From: Aquabacterium sp. OR-4
GTDB taxonomy: Bacteria; Pseudomonadota; Gammaproteobacteria; Burkholderiales; Burkholderiaceae_C
Length of the DNA: 64,000 nucleotides
Assembly (NCBI RefSeq): GCF_025290835.2
Contig: NZ_JAOCQD020000001.1
Coordinates: 2,232,001-2,296,000, forward strand
Reading direction: 5' to 3'
Shown here piece after piece: positions 18,641-29,999 of this stretch. Numbering within the stretch: position 1 is the first letter of the stretch; each line of letters begins with the position of its first letter. Both the position numbers and the translations under genes were made by a program. The notes under the pieces were generated by a model. It made no database searches. It was given only the letters and a program-made list of their open reading frames with translations, and was not told the DNA's origin.

Positions 18641-19911
18641 GAGGACGCCGATGGTAACTTGGGCAAATCGGAGCCCGTGGGCGAAAACAGCAGGGTTTCC
18701 GACGGCTCGCCAGACTCCGATGCCTCGGCGCGGAACCGAGGATCTTGGGCCTCGTCGGGTGGATTCAAGTCCTGCGCGCCGGCCAGTTGCGCAATCAGCT
18801 CGCGCAGGCCCTCGAGCCCGCTGCCGTCGCGTGCACTGACAAACACCCGCGGCGTGCGCACGCCACCCGGGCGCTCAAGCCAGTCGCGCAGTTCGCGCGG
18901 CGCGGCCTCCAGCCGGTCGAGCTTGTTGAACACCAGCACCTGCGGGATGTCGCCGGCGCCGATCTCGGCCAGCACACGCTCGACCTCATCGCGCTGCTCC
19001 TGCAGCGCCGGGCTCGAGGCATCCACCACATGCAGCAGCAGATCGGCATCGGCCGCCTCCTGCAGCGTGGCCTCGAAAGCCTCGACCAGCTTGTGCGGCA
19101 GATCGCGGATGAAGCCGACGGTGTCCGACAAGGCCACCGCCGCACCCAGCTGCTGCAGGTACAGGCTGCGGGTGGTGGTGTCGAGCGTGGCGAACAGCTG
19201 GTCGGCCGCATAGGTGCGCGCCTTGACCAGGGCATTGAACAGCGTGCTCTTGCCGGCATTGGTGTAGCCCACCAGCGAGACGCGGAAGGTGCCGCTGCGC
19301 CGCCGTGCACCGCGCTGGGTGCTGCGCTGGCGCTTGACCTTCTCGAGCCGCGCCTTCACCTGCTTGATGCGCTCGCCGATCATGCGGCGGTCCAGCTCGA
19401 TCTGGGCCTCGCCCGGACCGCCTCGGCCGCCGATGCCGCCCTGCTGGCGCTCAAGGTGGCTCCAGCGCCGCACCAGGCGGGTGGCGATGTACTGCAGGCG
19501 AGCCAGCTCGACCTGCAGCTTGCCCTCGTGGCTTTGCGCGCGCGCAGCGAAGATCTCGAGGATCAGCGCCGTGCGATCGGACACCGCCACGCCGATGTGG
19601 CGCTCGAGGTTGCGCTGCTGGGCCGGCGAGAGCGGCTGGTCGAAGATGACGCCATGGGCGCCATGCATCTGCACCAGCATCTTGATCTCGTCGGCCTTGC
19701 CGCTGCCCACAAACAAGGCCGGATCGGGCGCACGCCGGCGCGCGATCACCCGCGCCACCGTCACATCGCCCGCCGATTCAGCCAGCAGCGCCAGCTCGTC
19801 CAGCGTGGGATCGAAGGACTTGGCGTCGCCCAGGTCAACGCCCACCAGCACGGCCCGTGCGGGGCCGGGACGGTCGTCGTCGGTCGAAGGGTCCCGGTGT
19901 TCGGAACTCAA
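18637..19911 (-). CDS. hflX: GTPase HflX
   Basis: Ribosome-associated GTPase able to split stalled ribosomes. The 424-residue protein shows the HflX N-domain (GSGKADEIKMLVQ), a coiled-coil linker with the GGRGGPGEAQIELDRR motif, and the G domain: G1 GYTNAGKSTLFNAL, G3 DTVGFIRDLPHKLVEAF, G4 NKLD. Translationally coupled to hflK (4-base overlap) and 41 bases after hfq, the classic hfq-hflX-hflK-hflC order. Confidence 0.98.
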   Translation of the reverse strand: MSSEHRDPSTDDDRPGPARAVLVGVDLGDAKSFDPTLDELALLAESAGDVTVARVIARRRAPDPALFVGSGKADEIKMLVQMHGAHGVIFDQPLSPAQQRNLERHIGVAVSDRTALILEIFAARAQSHEGKLQVELARLQYIATRLVRRWSHLERQQGGIGGRGGPGEAQIELDRRMIGERIKQVKARLEKVKRQRSTQRGARRRSGTFRVSLVGYTNAGKSTLFNALVKARTYAADQLFATLDTTTRSLYLQQLGAAVALSDTVGFIRDLPHKLVEAFEATLQEAADADLLLHVVDASSPALQEQRDEVERVLAEIGAGDIPQVLVFNKLDRLEAAPRELRDWLERPGGVRTPRVFVSARDGSGLEGLRELIAQLAGAQDLNPPDEAQDPRFRAEASESGEPSETLLFSPTGSDLPKLPSASS

Positions 19912-19952
19912 GTGGGCGTGCGGGGCACTGGGCCGCGGTTCAGGGTGCGCGC

Positions 19953-20195
19953 TCAGGCCGGGGTGGCCGGTTCGCTGGCGTGGAAGTTCACCGGACGACC
20001 TGGCACCACGGTGGAGATGGCGTGCTTGTAGACCATCTGGGTGACGGTGTTGCGCAGGAGGACGACGTACTGGTCAAAAGACTCGATGTGGCCCTGCAGC
20101 TTGATGCCGTTGACCAGGTAGATCGAGACCGGTACATGCTCCTTGCGCAGCAGGTTCAGGAACGGGTCTTGTAGAAGCTGCCCTTTGTTGCTCAC
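19953..20195 (-). CDS. hfq: RNA chaperone Hfq (GTG start)
   Basis: Sm-like hexameric RNA chaperone for small-RNA regulation. The 80-residue protein begins at GTG 20195 ([20 protein letters not shown]), preceded by GGAG 7 bases upstream, and contains the Sm1 motif up to [20 protein letters not shown] and the Sm2 [12 protein letters not shown]. The upstream in-frame ATG at 20285 would add 30 unrelated residues and is rejected. Short C-terminus ([11 protein letters not shown]). First gene of the hfq-hflXKC operon; der ends 99 bases upstream. Confidence 0.98.
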   Translation of the reverse strand: MSNKGQLLQDPFLNLLRKEHVPVSIYLVNGIKLQGHIESFDQYVVLLRNTVTQMVYKHAISTVVPGRPVNFHASEPATPA

Positions 20196-20294
20196 GATAT
20201 GACTCCGTGTTGGAGAGGGTTCTGGAGGAGGCACATTAACACATCGGGGAAAGCCCTGAGACCCTCGCCGCGCTGGCCCCCACAAGCGACAGGA

Positions 20295-21629
20295 TCAGTC
20301 CTTGTCGGCGTCGAACGGGTTCTTCGACGAGCGCATCTCGATGCGCATCGGCGTGCCCACCAGCTTGAAGTGCGCGCGAAAGCGCCCCTCGAGGTAACGC
20401 TTGTAGACGTCGGTGACATGCTCGAGTGCATTGCCGTGGATGACCACGATCGGCGGGTTCATGCCGCCCTGGTGCGCGTAGCGCAGCTTGGGGCGGAACA
20501 TGCCCGATCGCTTGGGCTGCTGGTGCTCCACCGCCTCGTGCAGCAGGCGCGTCAGCTGCGGCGTGGGCATCTTGGTGGTGGCCGACTTGTGGGCATCGGC
20601 GATGGCCCGCCACAGCGGCGTGAGCCCCTGGCGCTTGAGCGCCGAGATCTGCAGCACCTCGGCAAAGCGCAGAAAGGCCAGGCGCTGCTCGAGCGCACGC
20701 TCGAACATCTGGCGCTGGTAGGCATCCACCGCGTCCCACTTGTTCACCGCCACCACCACGGCACGGCCCGATTCGTGGATGTAACCGGCGATGTGCGCGT
20801 CCTGGTCGGTCACGCCCTGGGTGGCGTCGAGCATCAGCACCACCACATGGGCATCGGCGATGGCCTGCAGGGTCTTGACCACCGAGAACTTCTCGATGGC
20901 CTCGAAGACCTTGCCCTTGCGGCGCAGGCCGGCGGTGTCGATCAGCTCGAACTTGCGGCCGTTGCGCTCGAAAGGCACGCTGATCGCGTCGCGCGTGGTG
21001 CCCGGCATGTCGAACGCGACCAGGCGTTCCTCGCCCAGCCAGGTGTTGATCAGGGTGCTCTTGCCGACGTTGGGCCGGCCGGCCACGGCCAGGCGGATCG
21101 GCGCGTTGGCATCGGGCTCGGCGGGCTCGTCGTCTTCGGGAAAGCTGTCGAGGGCGACATCGAGCAGGCTGCGGATGCCCTGGCCGTGCGCCGCCGACAC
21201 CGGGTTCGGATCGCCCATGCCGAGCTCGAAGAACTCGCCCAGCGCCGGGGCCTCGAGCATGCCTTCGGCCTTGTTGACGGCCAGCAGGGTGCGCTTGTTG
21301 GCGGTGCGCAGGTAGCGTGCGATGTCGTGGTCTTGCGCCGAGACGCCAGCCCGCGCATCGACGACGAACACCACCACATCGGCCTCGGCCACCGCGGCCT
21401 GGGTCTGCTCGGCCATCTTGGCCACGATGCCGGTGGGCTTCTCGGGCTCGAAGCCGCCGGTGTCGATGACGATGAAGCTGCGACCGGCGTGCTGGCCGTC
21501 ACCGTAGTGGCGGTCGCGCGTGAGACCGGCAAAGTCGGCCACGATGGCATCGCGGCTCTTGGTCATGCGGTTGAACAGCGTGGACTTGCCCACATTGGGG
21601 CGGCCCACGAGGGCGATGACAGGCTTCAC
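20295..21629 (-). CDS. der: Ribosome biogenesis GTPase Der (GTG start)
   Basis: Double-GTPase needed for 50S maturation. The 444-residue protein starts at GTG 21629 ([19 protein letters not shown]) and has two G domains: the first at residue 1, the second with [16 protein letters not shown] near residue 185, followed by a C-terminal KH-like domain. An in-frame ATG at 21683 would add 18 residues from a repeat-like GC-rich stretch and is unlikely. Followed by hfq, preceded by bamB with a 109-base gap, typical for the group. Confidence 0.97.
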   Translation of the reverse strand: MKPVIALVGRPNVGKSTLFNRMTKSRDAIVADFAGLTRDRHYGDGQHAGRSFIVIDTGGFEPEKPTGIVAKMAEQTQAAVAEADVVVFVVDARAGVSAQDHDIARYLRTANKRTLLAVNKAEGMLEAPALGEFFELGMGDPNPVSAAHGQGIRSLLDVALDSFPEDDEPAEPDANAPIRLAVAGRPNVGKSTLINTWLGEERLVAFDMPGTTRDAISVPFERNGRKFELIDTAGLRRKGKVFEAIEKFSVVKTLQAIADAHVVVLMLDATQGVTDQDAHIAGYIHESGRAVVVAVNKWDAVDAYQRQMFERALEQRLAFLRFAEVLQISALKRQGLTPLWRAIADAHKSATTKMPTPQLTRLLHEAVEHQQPKRSGMFRPKLRYAHQGGMNPPIVVIHGNALEHVTDVYKRYLEGRFRAHFKLVGTPMRIEMRSSKNPFDADKD

Positions 21630-21738
21630 TTGGCGTGCTCGGACAGGAATCGAAGGGGCCGGCCAGACGCCGGGCCGCCCCAAGGCAGGCTGGCGGCCCC
21701 GCGGGGGCCAGCGAGCCAGGCGAGCGCGGGGCTGAACA

Positions 21739-22866
21739 TCATTCGGGACGGAAGGCGAAGAGGCCGCCGTTGCGGGTGACCACCAGCACGGTGGCGCCCG
21801 ACAGCACGGGCTGCGCCACCACCGGCGAGCCGTCGGTGGGCAGGCGCAGCACCAGCTTGCCCTCGGCGCGCGACAGGAAGTGCACCTGGCCTTCGTAGTC
21901 GCCGAAGATCACCGCGCTACCGGCCGACAGCGGCGCGCTGAGGCTGCGGTACAGCAGGCGCTCGTTGCTCCAGGCCAGGTCGCCATTGCTGGCGCGCCAG
22001 GCGTTGATGCGGTCGGAGCCATCGGCGCCGAACAGGTATTCGGCGTCACCGCCGACCGCGTTCATGCCACCGGCATTGCGGCTCCAGCGCACGCTGCGCT
22101 TGGCCAGGTCGGCACAGCCGACTGCGGTCTGGAACGCGCGGGCACAGACCACGTCGCCCACCCGCACCATCGGGCCCAGCAGGTCGTTCAGACGCTCGAC
22201 CTCGTTGGTGCCGCGCGGCGAGGTCAGCGGCAGCTCCCAGCGCACGCTGCCCTTGGTGGGATCGATGCCCACCAGCACGGCGCCGATGCCGGCCACCAGC
22301 GTGTCCTGGAAGGCGGTCAGCAGGCCGGGCTGGGCCAGCGTGAGGGCCTCGCCCTGGCGCGTGGCCGACCACAGCTTGAGCCCGTCCTGCAGATCGAAGG
22401 CGTGCACCACGCGGTCGACACCCATCACGAACACGCGGCCACCGGCCACCAGCGGCGGCGTGACCACGCGCGTGGCCAGTCGCTTGCTCCAGCCCTTGAC
22501 GCCCTGGTCGAGCACCACCAGCTCGTTGTCGCGGGTCACCACGGCGGCATGGCGGCCGTCGCTGCCCACGCCGGCCGAGAGCTTGTCGCCGGCACTGCCA
22601 CGCCAGACTTCGCGGCCGCTGTCGGCGTCCAGTGCCATCACCGTGCCGTCGCTGCCGGCCACCACGAACTGGCCATTGCGCGACACCACACCGAGCGGAA
22701 ACTGCACCGCATCCAGCCGCGCCTGCCAGACCTGGCGGCCGGCGATCTGCGGTGCCACGGTGTCCAGCGCGGTGGGCTTGGGCTTGTCGGCCGCGCAGCC
22801 GGCCAGCAGGGCCACGGCGCAGGCCAGCGGTGCGGCCAGCGTGGCCAGGCTCAGGCGCCGCATCAT
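21739..22866 (-). CDS. bamB: Outer-membrane assembly lipoprotein BamB
   Basis: Component of the BAM complex that folds outer-membrane proteins. The 375-residue protein starts with a lipoprotein signal ([16 protein letters not shown], with a lipobox LAGC) followed by a beta-propeller of PQQ-like repeats such as [20 protein letters not shown] and [14 protein letters not shown]. Overlaps yfgM by 4 bases (ATGA), so the two are translationally coupled. bamD, another Bam lipoprotein, is encoded 12 kb away in this window. Confidence 0.95.
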   Translation of the reverse strand: MMRRLSLATLAAPLACAVALLAGCAADKPKPTALDTVAPQIAGRQVWQARLDAVQFPLGVVSRNGQFVVAGSDGTVMALDADSGREVWRGSAGDKLSAGVGSDGRHAAVVTRDNELVVLDQGVKGWSKRLATRVVTPPLVAGGRVFVMGVDRVVHAFDLQDGLKLWSATRQGEALTLAQPGLLTAFQDTLVAGIGAVLVGIDPTKGSVRWELPLTSPRGTNEVERLNDLLGPMVRVGDVVCARAFQTAVGCADLAKRSVRWSRNAGGMNAVGGDAEYLFGADGSDRINAWRASNGDLAWSNERLLYRSLSAPLSAGSAVIFGDYEGQVHFLSRAEGKLVLRLPTDGSPVVAQPVLSGATVLVVTRNGGLFAFRPE

Positions 22867-23537
22867 TGCGCGGCTCCAGAGGCGGCGGCGGCCGGGGCCG
22901 GGGCGGCGCCCAGCGCGGTCAGCTTGGCTTCCACCAGGCGGCGGTAGTCGGTCTTCTCGTCGATGGCCTTCCAGGCGGCCTGGTAGGCGGTCTTGGCCTC
23001 GGCGGGCTTGCCCTGGGCCAGCAGCACATCGCCGCGGCGGTCGGCGGCCAGGCCGGCAAAGGTGGGGGCGGTCACGCCGTCCAGCGCCTTCAGTGCGGCA
23101 TCGGGCTGCTTGGCATCGAGCAGCACACCGGCCAGGGCCAGGCCGGCGATGGCGCGGTACTCGAGCTCGCTGCCGTTTTCAGCCACCCAGCCCAGCGTGG
23201 CCTTGGCGGCGTCGGTCTGGCCCTTCTCGGCCTGCAGCTTGCCGGCCATCAGGCCACCCTGCTGGGTGAGCACGGTGCGCGGGTAGCGGTCCTTCAGGTC
23301 GTTGAACACGCGGCCGGCCTTGTCGGCGTCGCCCAGCACGGCGGCCTGGTCGAGCGCGTCAAACATCGCGGCGGCCTTGGCGGCCTGGTCGCGCTGGTAC
23401 CAGTTCCAGCCGTTCCAGGCGGCAAAGGCCAGCAGCACGGCGGTGATCACCCAGGTGATCAGGTTGCCGTACTTCTTCCAGAAGGCCTTGAGTTCGTCGA
23501 GTTGTTCCTGCTCCTGCAGGTCGAGTGCGGTGGCCAT
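22863..23537 (-). CDS. yfgM: YfgM/AncA-type membrane-anchored tetratricopeptide protein
   Basis: Ancillary SecYEG-associated protein linked to periplasmic chaperones. 224 residues: a short cytoplasmic N-terminus (LQEQEQLDELKAFWKKYGN), one transmembrane helix (LITWVITAVLLAFAAWNGW at about 26-44), and a periplasmic helical TPR-like domain with repeated Ala-rich helices. Position between hisS and bamB is the conserved YfgM location. It overlaps bamB. Confidence 0.9.
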   Translation of the reverse strand: MATALDLQEQEQLDELKAFWKKYGNLITWVITAVLLAFAAWNGWNWYQRDQAAKAAAMFDALDQAAVLGDADKAGRVFNDLKDRYPRTVLTQQGGLMAGKLQAEKGQTDAAKATLGWVAENGSELEYRAIAGLALAGVLLDAKQPDAALKALDGVTAPTFAGLAADRRGDVLLAQGKPAEAKTAYQAAWKAIDEKTDYRRLVEAKLTALGAAPAPAAAASGAAQ

Positions 23538-23617
23538 GAGGCGTAAGGTTCTCGGGTCAGACAGCCGGCAAGGGCAGGAAAGGGGCCGGTCCGCATGCCG
23601 CGGACCGTGGCCCGGGA

Positions 23618-24961
<1,344 letters not shown>

Positions 24962-25050
24962 GGAAGCTCGGGGGGAATGTCAGTGGATCAGCGGGGCATC
25001 ACCCGGCTGCCGGGCACGCCACGCCGGGCGCCGGCGCGGCTCGCGGCGCG

Positions 25051-26346
25051 TCAATGGGCGTCGGTGGCAGCGCCCTGGCGCGAGCCGAAGCGGCGCTCGA
25101 TGTACTGCTCGACGATGCGGTGGAACTCCTGCGCGATGCCCTCGCCGCGCAGGGTCAGGGCCTTGGCGCCGTCGATGAACACCGGGGCCGCCGGCGCCTC
25201 GCCGGTGCCGGGCAGGCTGATGCCGATGTCGGCATGCTTGCTCTCGCCGGGGCCGTTGACGATGCAGCCCATCACCGCGACCTTGAGGTTCTCGACGCCG
25301 GGGTACTGCGCCTTCCACACCGGCATCTGCGCACGCAGGAAGTCGTCGATCTGCTTGGCCAGCTCCTGGAAGGTGGTGCTGGTGGTGCGGCCACAGCCCG
25401 GGCAGGCGGTGACGCTGGGCACGAAGCGGCGCAGGCCCACGGCCTGCAGGATCTCGAGCGCCACCAGCACCTCCTGCGTGCGGCTTTCGCCGGGCTGCGG
25501 GGTGAGGCTGACGCGGATGGTGTCGCCGATGCCCTGCTGCAGCAGCAGGCCCAGCGCCACGCTGGAGGCCACCGTGCCCTTGGTGCCCATGCCGGCCTCG
25601 GTGAGACCCAGGTGCAGCGGGTAATCGCAGCGTTGCGCCAGGGCCTGGTAGACGCTGACCAGGTCCTGCACGCCGCTGACCTTGCAGCTGATGATGGCCT
25701 GCTCGGGCCGCAGGCCCAGCTCCACCGCCCAGTCGGCCGACTGCAGCGCCGACTGGATCAGCGCCTGGTACATCACCTGCTGCGAATCCCAGGGCTCGGC
25801 GCGCCGGGCATTGGCGTCGTACATGGCGGCCAGCAGTTCCTGGTCGAGGCTGCCCCAGTTGACGCCGATGCGCACCGCCTTGTCGTACTTGACGGCGGCC
25901 TCGATCATGGCGGCGAACTGGCGGTCGCGCTTGTCGCCCTTGCCCACGTTGCCCGGGTTGATGCGGTACTTGCTGAGCGCCTGGGCACAGGCCGGGTACT
26001 CGGTCAGCAGGGTGTGGCCGTTGTAGTGGAAGTCGCCCACCAGCGGCACGTCGATGCCCATGCGGTCGAGCTGCTCGCGGATGTGCGGCACGGCCTGCGC
26101 CGCCTCGGGCGTGTTGACCGTGATGCGCACCAGCTCGCTGCCGGCCTGGGCCAGCTCCTTGACCTGGATGGCGGTCTCGATCACGTCCACCGTGTCGGTG
26201 TTGGTCATCGACTGCACCCGCACCGGCGCGTCGCCACCGATGGTGACCACGCGGCTGCCCCACACCACGCGGGCCTGGCGGCTGCGGCGCGGCGCCGGGC
26301 TGGCCGGGACCACCAGGGGCAGGTTGAAGACGTCTTCGAGGCTCAT
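25051..26346 (-). CDS. ispG: (E)-4-hydroxy-3-methylbut-2-enyl-diphosphate synthase
   Basis: 4Fe-4S enzyme of the MEP pathway converting MEcPP to HMBPP. The 431-residue protein contains the TIM-barrel region ([20 protein letters not shown]) and the cluster-binding cysteines in [12 protein letters not shown] and [15 protein letters not shown]. Length is in the range of the larger proteobacterial form. With dxr and uppS also present, three isoprenoid genes lie within this window. The rodZ-like gene ends... upstream by 58 bases. Confidence 0.97.
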   Translation of the reverse strand: MSLEDVFNLPLVVPASPAPRRSRQARVVWGSRVVTIGGDAPVRVQSMTNTDTVDVIETAIQVKELAQAGSELVRITVNTPEAAQAVPHIREQLDRMGIDVPLVGDFHYNGHTLLTEYPACAQALSKYRINPGNVGKGDKRDRQFAAMIEAAVKYDKAVRIGVNWGSLDQELLAAMYDANARRAEPWDSQQVMYQALIQSALQSADWAVELGLRPEQAIISCKVSGVQDLVSVYQALAQRCDYPLHLGLTEAGMGTKGTVASSVALGLLLQQGIGDTIRVSLTPQPGESRTQEVLVALEILQAVGLRRFVPSVTACPGCGRTTSTTFQELAKQIDDFLRAQMPVWKAQYPGVENLKVAVMGCIVNGPGESKHADIGISLPGTGEAPAAPVFIDGAKALTLRGEGIAQEFHRIVEQYIERRFGSRQGAATDAH

Positions 26347-26404
26347 GGCGAAATCGGGTTGGCGACGCGAAGGGGCGCCCGCGGGCGCGCGGATGACAGG
26401 CGGC

Positions 26405-27394
26405 TCAGGGCAGCGACAGCGAGGCCACGTTGTCGCGGCGGAACTTCGACAAATCCACCGGCCGGCCCTGGAACACCAGCTCGGTGCCGGCCACGTTGCC
26501 GATTCTGAGCTTCAGCGGTGCCGGGCCGTCGAAGGCCATGCTCTCACCCGCGCTGAAGGTGCGGGCAACCAGCACGCGGCCCTGGGCGTCCTGCACCTGC
26601 ACCCAGGTGTTCTGCACGGCGCGCATCTGCAGCACGCCCGAGGCTGCCGCGGCCCCTGGCAGCGCAGCCACCGCGGTGGCCGGGCTCTCGGCCGCGGGCA
26701 CGGCCGCCGACACAGCCGCCGACGCCGCGGGCACCGGCTCGGCCAGCGGCGCGGCCAGCGGCGCGGCGGCCTGCACCGGCTCGGCCGGCACGGCAGCGGT
26801 CTGTGCCGCAGCAGGCGGCACTGCACCAGGCGGTACCGCACCAGGCAGCACGGCCGGCGCCGGCGAGGCGGCATCGCCGCCCGGCAGCGTGGCGCCCAGC
26901 GGTTCGGCCAGCTGGCGTGGCACCAGCACGAACGCGGCCGCTGCCAACAGCAGCAAGGCCGCCAGCCAGGGCACGGGCCGGCGCCACGGCGCCCATTCGG
27001 ACCAGGCCGACCAGGTCGACCAGGCGCCCCAGGCCAGACCATGGCCGCGCTCGGGCATCGGCGTGTTCAGGCCTTCGTCCACGCGCTCCAGGCGGCTGGC
27101 CACTGCGCCGGGCATGCGCGCCAGCACCGGCGCTGCATCGGCCTTGAGTGCGCGGCACACGGTCTGGGCCAGCGCGCGGGCAAAGGTCAGGTCGGGCAGC
27201 TCGCCCAGGCGACCGGCCTCCAGCGCATCCAGCTTGGCCGGCGTGACCTTGATGGCCGTGGCCAGCGCGGCGATGTGCATGCCCTGCGCCTCGCGCAACT
27301 GGCGCAGCATGGCGCCGGCCGCCGCGGCATCGGCAGTCACGGCCTGAGCGGCATGGGCAGGCGACAAGCCCGGCGAGACAGAAGCTTCAGTCAT
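26405..27394 (-). CDS. RodZ-like helix-turn-helix membrane protein
   Basis: Cell-shape protein of the RodZ family, linking MreB to the periplasm. The 329-residue protein from ATG 27394 has a cytoplasmic HTH of the Xre/RodZ type ([20 protein letters not shown] at about 28-47), one transmembrane helix ([18 protein letters not shown]), a long Ala/Pro/Val-rich periplasmic linker, and a C-terminal DUF4115-like beta domain ([20 protein letters not shown]). The start overlaps the pilF end by 8 bases. It sits between pilF and ispG, the usual place for this gene. Confidence 0.88.
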   Translation of the reverse strand: MTEASVSPGLSPAHAAQAVTADAAAAGAMLRQLREAQGMHIAALATAIKVTPAKLDALEAGRLGELPDLTFARALAQTVCRALKADAAPVLARMPGAVASRLERVDEGLNTPMPERGHGLAWGAWSTWSAWSEWAPWRRPVPWLAALLLLAAAAFVLVPRQLAEPLGATLPGGDAASPAPAVLPGAVPPGAVPPAAAQTAAVPAEPVQAAAPLAAPLAEPVPAASAAVSAAVPAAESPATAVAALPGAAAASGVLQMRAVQNTWVQVQDAQGRVLVARTFSAGESMAFDGPAPLKLRIGNVAGTELVFQGRPVDLSKFRRDNVASLSLP

Positions 27395-28190
27395 CGAACT
27401 GCCCGCGCTCGTACAGCGCGGCTTCGGGCGATTGCGGATGGCGCGAGCGCAGCTGGTCGCCCAGGCGTCGCGCCGGCTGGATGCGGCCGGCCTTGTGCTC
27501 GATGCGTGCGGCCAGCCACAGGGTCTGGGCATTCACCAGCGCCGGGTTGTCGTTCAGACGCCCGACGTAAAAGCGCGCGCGCTCGAGCTCGCCACGCCGG
27601 TACAGCACCTCGGCCAGGTTGATGCCCACGGCCGGGTTGGCGGGGTCGAGCTCGTAGGCGCGCATCAGCGCGCCCTCGGCCTCGGTCCAGCGCGAATCGC
27701 GGCCAAAGCAGATGCCGCGCGCCAGCTGGGTGCGCGCCACATCGCGGTACTGCGGCTGGGCCAGGGCCTCGGCAAAACGCGCCTGAGCCTCGGCCTGGCG
27801 GTTCTGCTGGCAATAGAACCAGCCCTGGTTGTGCAGCAGGCCGCCGTCGCGCGGGTTGATCGCCAATGCGCGGCGATAGCTGTCTTCGGCCAACCGGCTC
27901 TCGCCCATGGCGCCGTAGATCAGCGCACGCAGGCCGTAGGCATCGGCCGACTGCGGGTTGATGGCAAGCGCCTGCTTGACCTCGTCCAGCGCGGTGTCGA
28001 GCTGGCCGCGACCGAAGTAGGCGCTGGCCAGTTCGAGCCGCACCTGCGCGCGGCGGTCGACATCGGTCTGGTCGGAGGCGGTGGCGATGGCGCGCGGCTC
28101 ATCGGCCGGCAGGCGCTCCGGGCCGGCGGCACAGGCCGCCAGCAGCAGGCCAGCGGCCAGGACGACCCCCGCAGCGGCGGCGCGCATCAT
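27387..28190 (-). CDS. pilF: Type IV pilus biogenesis lipoprotein PilF/PilW
   Basis: Outer-membrane pilotin that helps assemble the PilQ secretin. 267 residues: lipoprotein signal [20 protein letters not shown] with a lipobox LAAC, then tandem tetratricopeptide repeats (for example [20 protein letters not shown] and [20 protein letters not shown]). The ATG at 28190 overlaps the rlmN stop as ATGA, so the pair is translationally coupled; the same gene order occurs in Pseudomonas and many betaproteobacteria. Confidence 0.93.
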   Translation of the reverse strand: MMRAAAAGVVLAAGLLLAACAAGPERLPADEPRAIATASDQTDVDRRAQVRLELASAYFGRGQLDTALDEVKQALAINPQSADAYGLRALIYGAMGESRLAEDSYRRALAINPRDGGLLHNQGWFYCQQNRQAEAQARFAEALAQPQYRDVARTQLARGICFGRDSRWTEAEGALMRAYELDPANPAVGINLAEVLYRRGELERARFYVGRLNDNPALVNAQTLWLAARIEHKAGRIQPARRLGDQLRSRHPQSPEAALYERGQFDD

Positions 28191-29362
28191 GGCGCGGCGG
28201 GCCCGGCCGCGGGCGGCGGCTTGGCCGCACCGGGCACCAGGCGCACCACCTGCACCTCCGGGCGGGTCAGGCGCTCGGCGGCGCGGGTGCGGTCCTGCAC
28301 CTCGCCGGCCAACTGCCCGCAGGCGGCGGCAATGTCGTCGCCGCGGGTCTTGCGGATGGTGGTCACGATGCCGGCGTCCTGCAGTACCTGGGCAAAGGCC
28401 AGCACCCGCTCGCGCGGCGAGCGGTGCAGGCCCGAGGCCGGGAAGGGGTTGAACGGAATCAGGTTGAGCTTGCACGGCACGCGCGGCGCACCGGCACGGC
28501 CCTGCACCAGCGCGATCAGCTGCCGCGCCTGCTCGGGGGAATCGTTCACGCCGTCGAGCATGCAGTACTCGAAGGTGATGAAGTCGCGCGGCGCCGCCGC
28601 CAGATAGCCCTGGCAGGCCGCAAACAGCTCGGCCAGCGGGTACTTGCGGTTCAGCGGCACCAGCTGGTCGCGCAGCGCGTCGTCGGGCGCGTGCAGCGAG
28701 ACGGCCAGCGCCACCGGGCAATCGGCCTTCAGGCGCTCGATCATGGGCACCACGCCCGAGGTCGACACGGTGACGCGCCGCCGCGACAGGCCGTAGCCAT
28801 GGTCGTCGAGCATCACCTTCAGCGCGGGCACCAGCGCAGCGTAGTTCTGCAGCGGCTCGCCCATGCCCATCATCACCACGTTGGTGATGGCGCGTTCGCC
28901 AGCGGGCAGCTTGAGGCGCTGGCGCAGATGGTGCTCGGCAAACCACAGCTGGGCCAGGATCTCGCCCGTGCCAAGGTTGCGGCTGAAGCCCTGGTGGCCG
29001 GTGGAGCAGAAGCGGCAGCCCACGGCGCAACCGGCCTGCGAGCTGATGCACAGCGTGCCACGGTCGTCCTCGGGGATGAACACCGCCTCGACGGCATCGC
29101 CCGCGCCCACGTCGAACAGCCACTTGATCGTGCCGTCGGCCGAGGCCTGCTCGCTGGCCACCGGCAGCGGCCGCATGACGGCCGTGCCCTGCAGCTTGGT
29201 GCGCAGCGACTTGGCCAGATCACTCATCTGGTCGAAATCGCGCGCGCCCTTCTGGTGGATCCAGCGAAACAGCTGCACGGCGCGGAAGCGCTTCTCGCCC
29301 AGCGTCCCGCACCACGCCGTCAGCGCGTCGAGATCGAAGTCGAGCAGGTTGACCAGGCTCAC
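28187..29362 (-). CDS. rlmN: Dual-specificity RNA methyltransferase RlmN
   Basis: Radical-SAM enzyme methylating A2503 of 23S rRNA and A37 of some tRNAs. The 391-residue protein shows the CxxxCxxC radical-SAM motif in [30 protein letters not shown], and the catalytic C-terminal Cys in [12 protein letters not shown]. It has an Ala/Pro-rich end that overlaps the pilF start. 139 bases downstream of ndk, most of the gap being repeat copy A. Confidence 0.97.
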   Translation of the reverse strand: MSLVNLLDFDLDALTAWCGTLGEKRFRAVQLFRWIHQKGARDFDQMSDLAKSLRTKLQGTAVMRPLPVASEQASADGTIKWLFDVGAGDAVEAVFIPEDDRGTLCISSQAGCAVGCRFCSTGHQGFSRNLGTGEILAQLWFAEHHLRQRLKLPAGERAITNVVMMGMGEPLQNYAALVPALKVMLDDHGYGLSRRRVTVSTSGVVPMIERLKADCPVALAVSLHAPDDALRDQLVPLNRKYPLAELFAACQGYLAAAPRDFITFEYCMLDGVNDSPEQARQLIALVQGRAGAPRVPCKLNLIPFNPFPASGLHRSPRERVLAFAQVLQDAGIVTTIRKTRGDDIAAACGQLAGEVQDRTRAAERLTRPEVQVVRLVPGAAKPPPAAGPAAP

Positions 29363-29410
29363 GGTACAGAGCAGCGAGAAAGGCTACCCGATCCGCCAAG
29401 CACCGCAGCC

Positions 29411-29497
29411 CACCCAGCGGCCGCCGCGGAACCGGCTCCGCCGGGCCGCTGGCGGCGCCCCCTGGGGGGAGGCGCCGAAGGCGCTTCGGGGGGAGCC
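29411..29497 (-). repeat. Intercistronic palindromic repeat, copy A
   Basis: One of three ~87-bp copies (others at 44266 and 55032). Begins CACCCAGCGGCCGCCGCGGA and ends GCGCTTCGGGGGGAGC on the plus strand. On the mRNA strand it forms several stems: a 9-bp outer stem CCAGCGGCC/GGCCGCTGG with an inner CCGG stem, and a GAAGCGCC-type hairpin. It ends 4 bases after the ndk stop. Confidence 0.9.
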
Positions 29498-29501
29498 AAG
29501 C

Positions 29502-29930
29502 TCAGCGGCCAGCGTAGACGTTCATGCCGGGGAAGAAGAACGCCACTTCGACAGCGGCGGTTTCCGGGGCGTCCGAGCCGTGCACGGCATTGGCGTCGAT
29601 CGAGTCGGCGAAGTCGGCACGGATGGTGCCCTTCTCGGCCTTCTTGGGGTCGGTGGCGCCCATCAGCTCACGGTTCTTGGCGATGGCGCCTTCACCTTCC
29701 AGCGCCTGGATCATCACCGGGCCCGAGACCATGAAGTCGACCAGGTCCTTGAAGAACGGACGGGCCTTGTGCACGGCGTAGAACTGTTCGGCTTCGCCAC
29801 GCGACAGGTGCACCATCTTGGCGGCGATGACCTTCAGGCCGGCGCCTTCAAAGCGGGCGTAGATCTGGCCGATCACGTTCTTCGCGACGGCGTCAGGCTT
29901 GATGATCGAGAGGGTGCGTTCGATGGCCAT
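29502..29930 (-). CDS. ndk: Nucleoside-diphosphate kinase
   Basis: Transfers the gamma phosphate among NTPs through a phosphohistidine. 142 residues starting [20 protein letters not shown]; active-site His in [12 protein letters not shown], and [19 protein letters not shown] is the nucleotide-binding part. ATG 29930 gives the canonical start; the earlier in-frame ATG 29948 has no support. At the head of the ndk-rlmN-pilF group. Confidence 0.98.
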   Translation of the reverse strand: MAIERTLSIIKPDAVAKNVIGQIYARFEGAGLKVIAAKMVHLSRGEAEQFYAVHKARPFFKDLVDFMVSGPVMIQALEGEGAIAKNRELMGATDPKKAEKGTIRADFADSIDANAVHGSDAPETAAVEVAFFFPGMNVYAGR

Positions 29931-29999
29931 GAAATGCTCCTGAATCAAGGACTTGAGGGTTAACCGCGCATTCTAGCGCGACGGGGTGAAAGCACCGGG

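Noticed and set aside
21630..21738. A fourth copy of the intercistronic repeat between der and bamB
   Set aside because: It is GC-rich and can fold (GGCCCC/GGGGCC) but does not align with the three copies; it belongs to a different, uncharacterised sequence.
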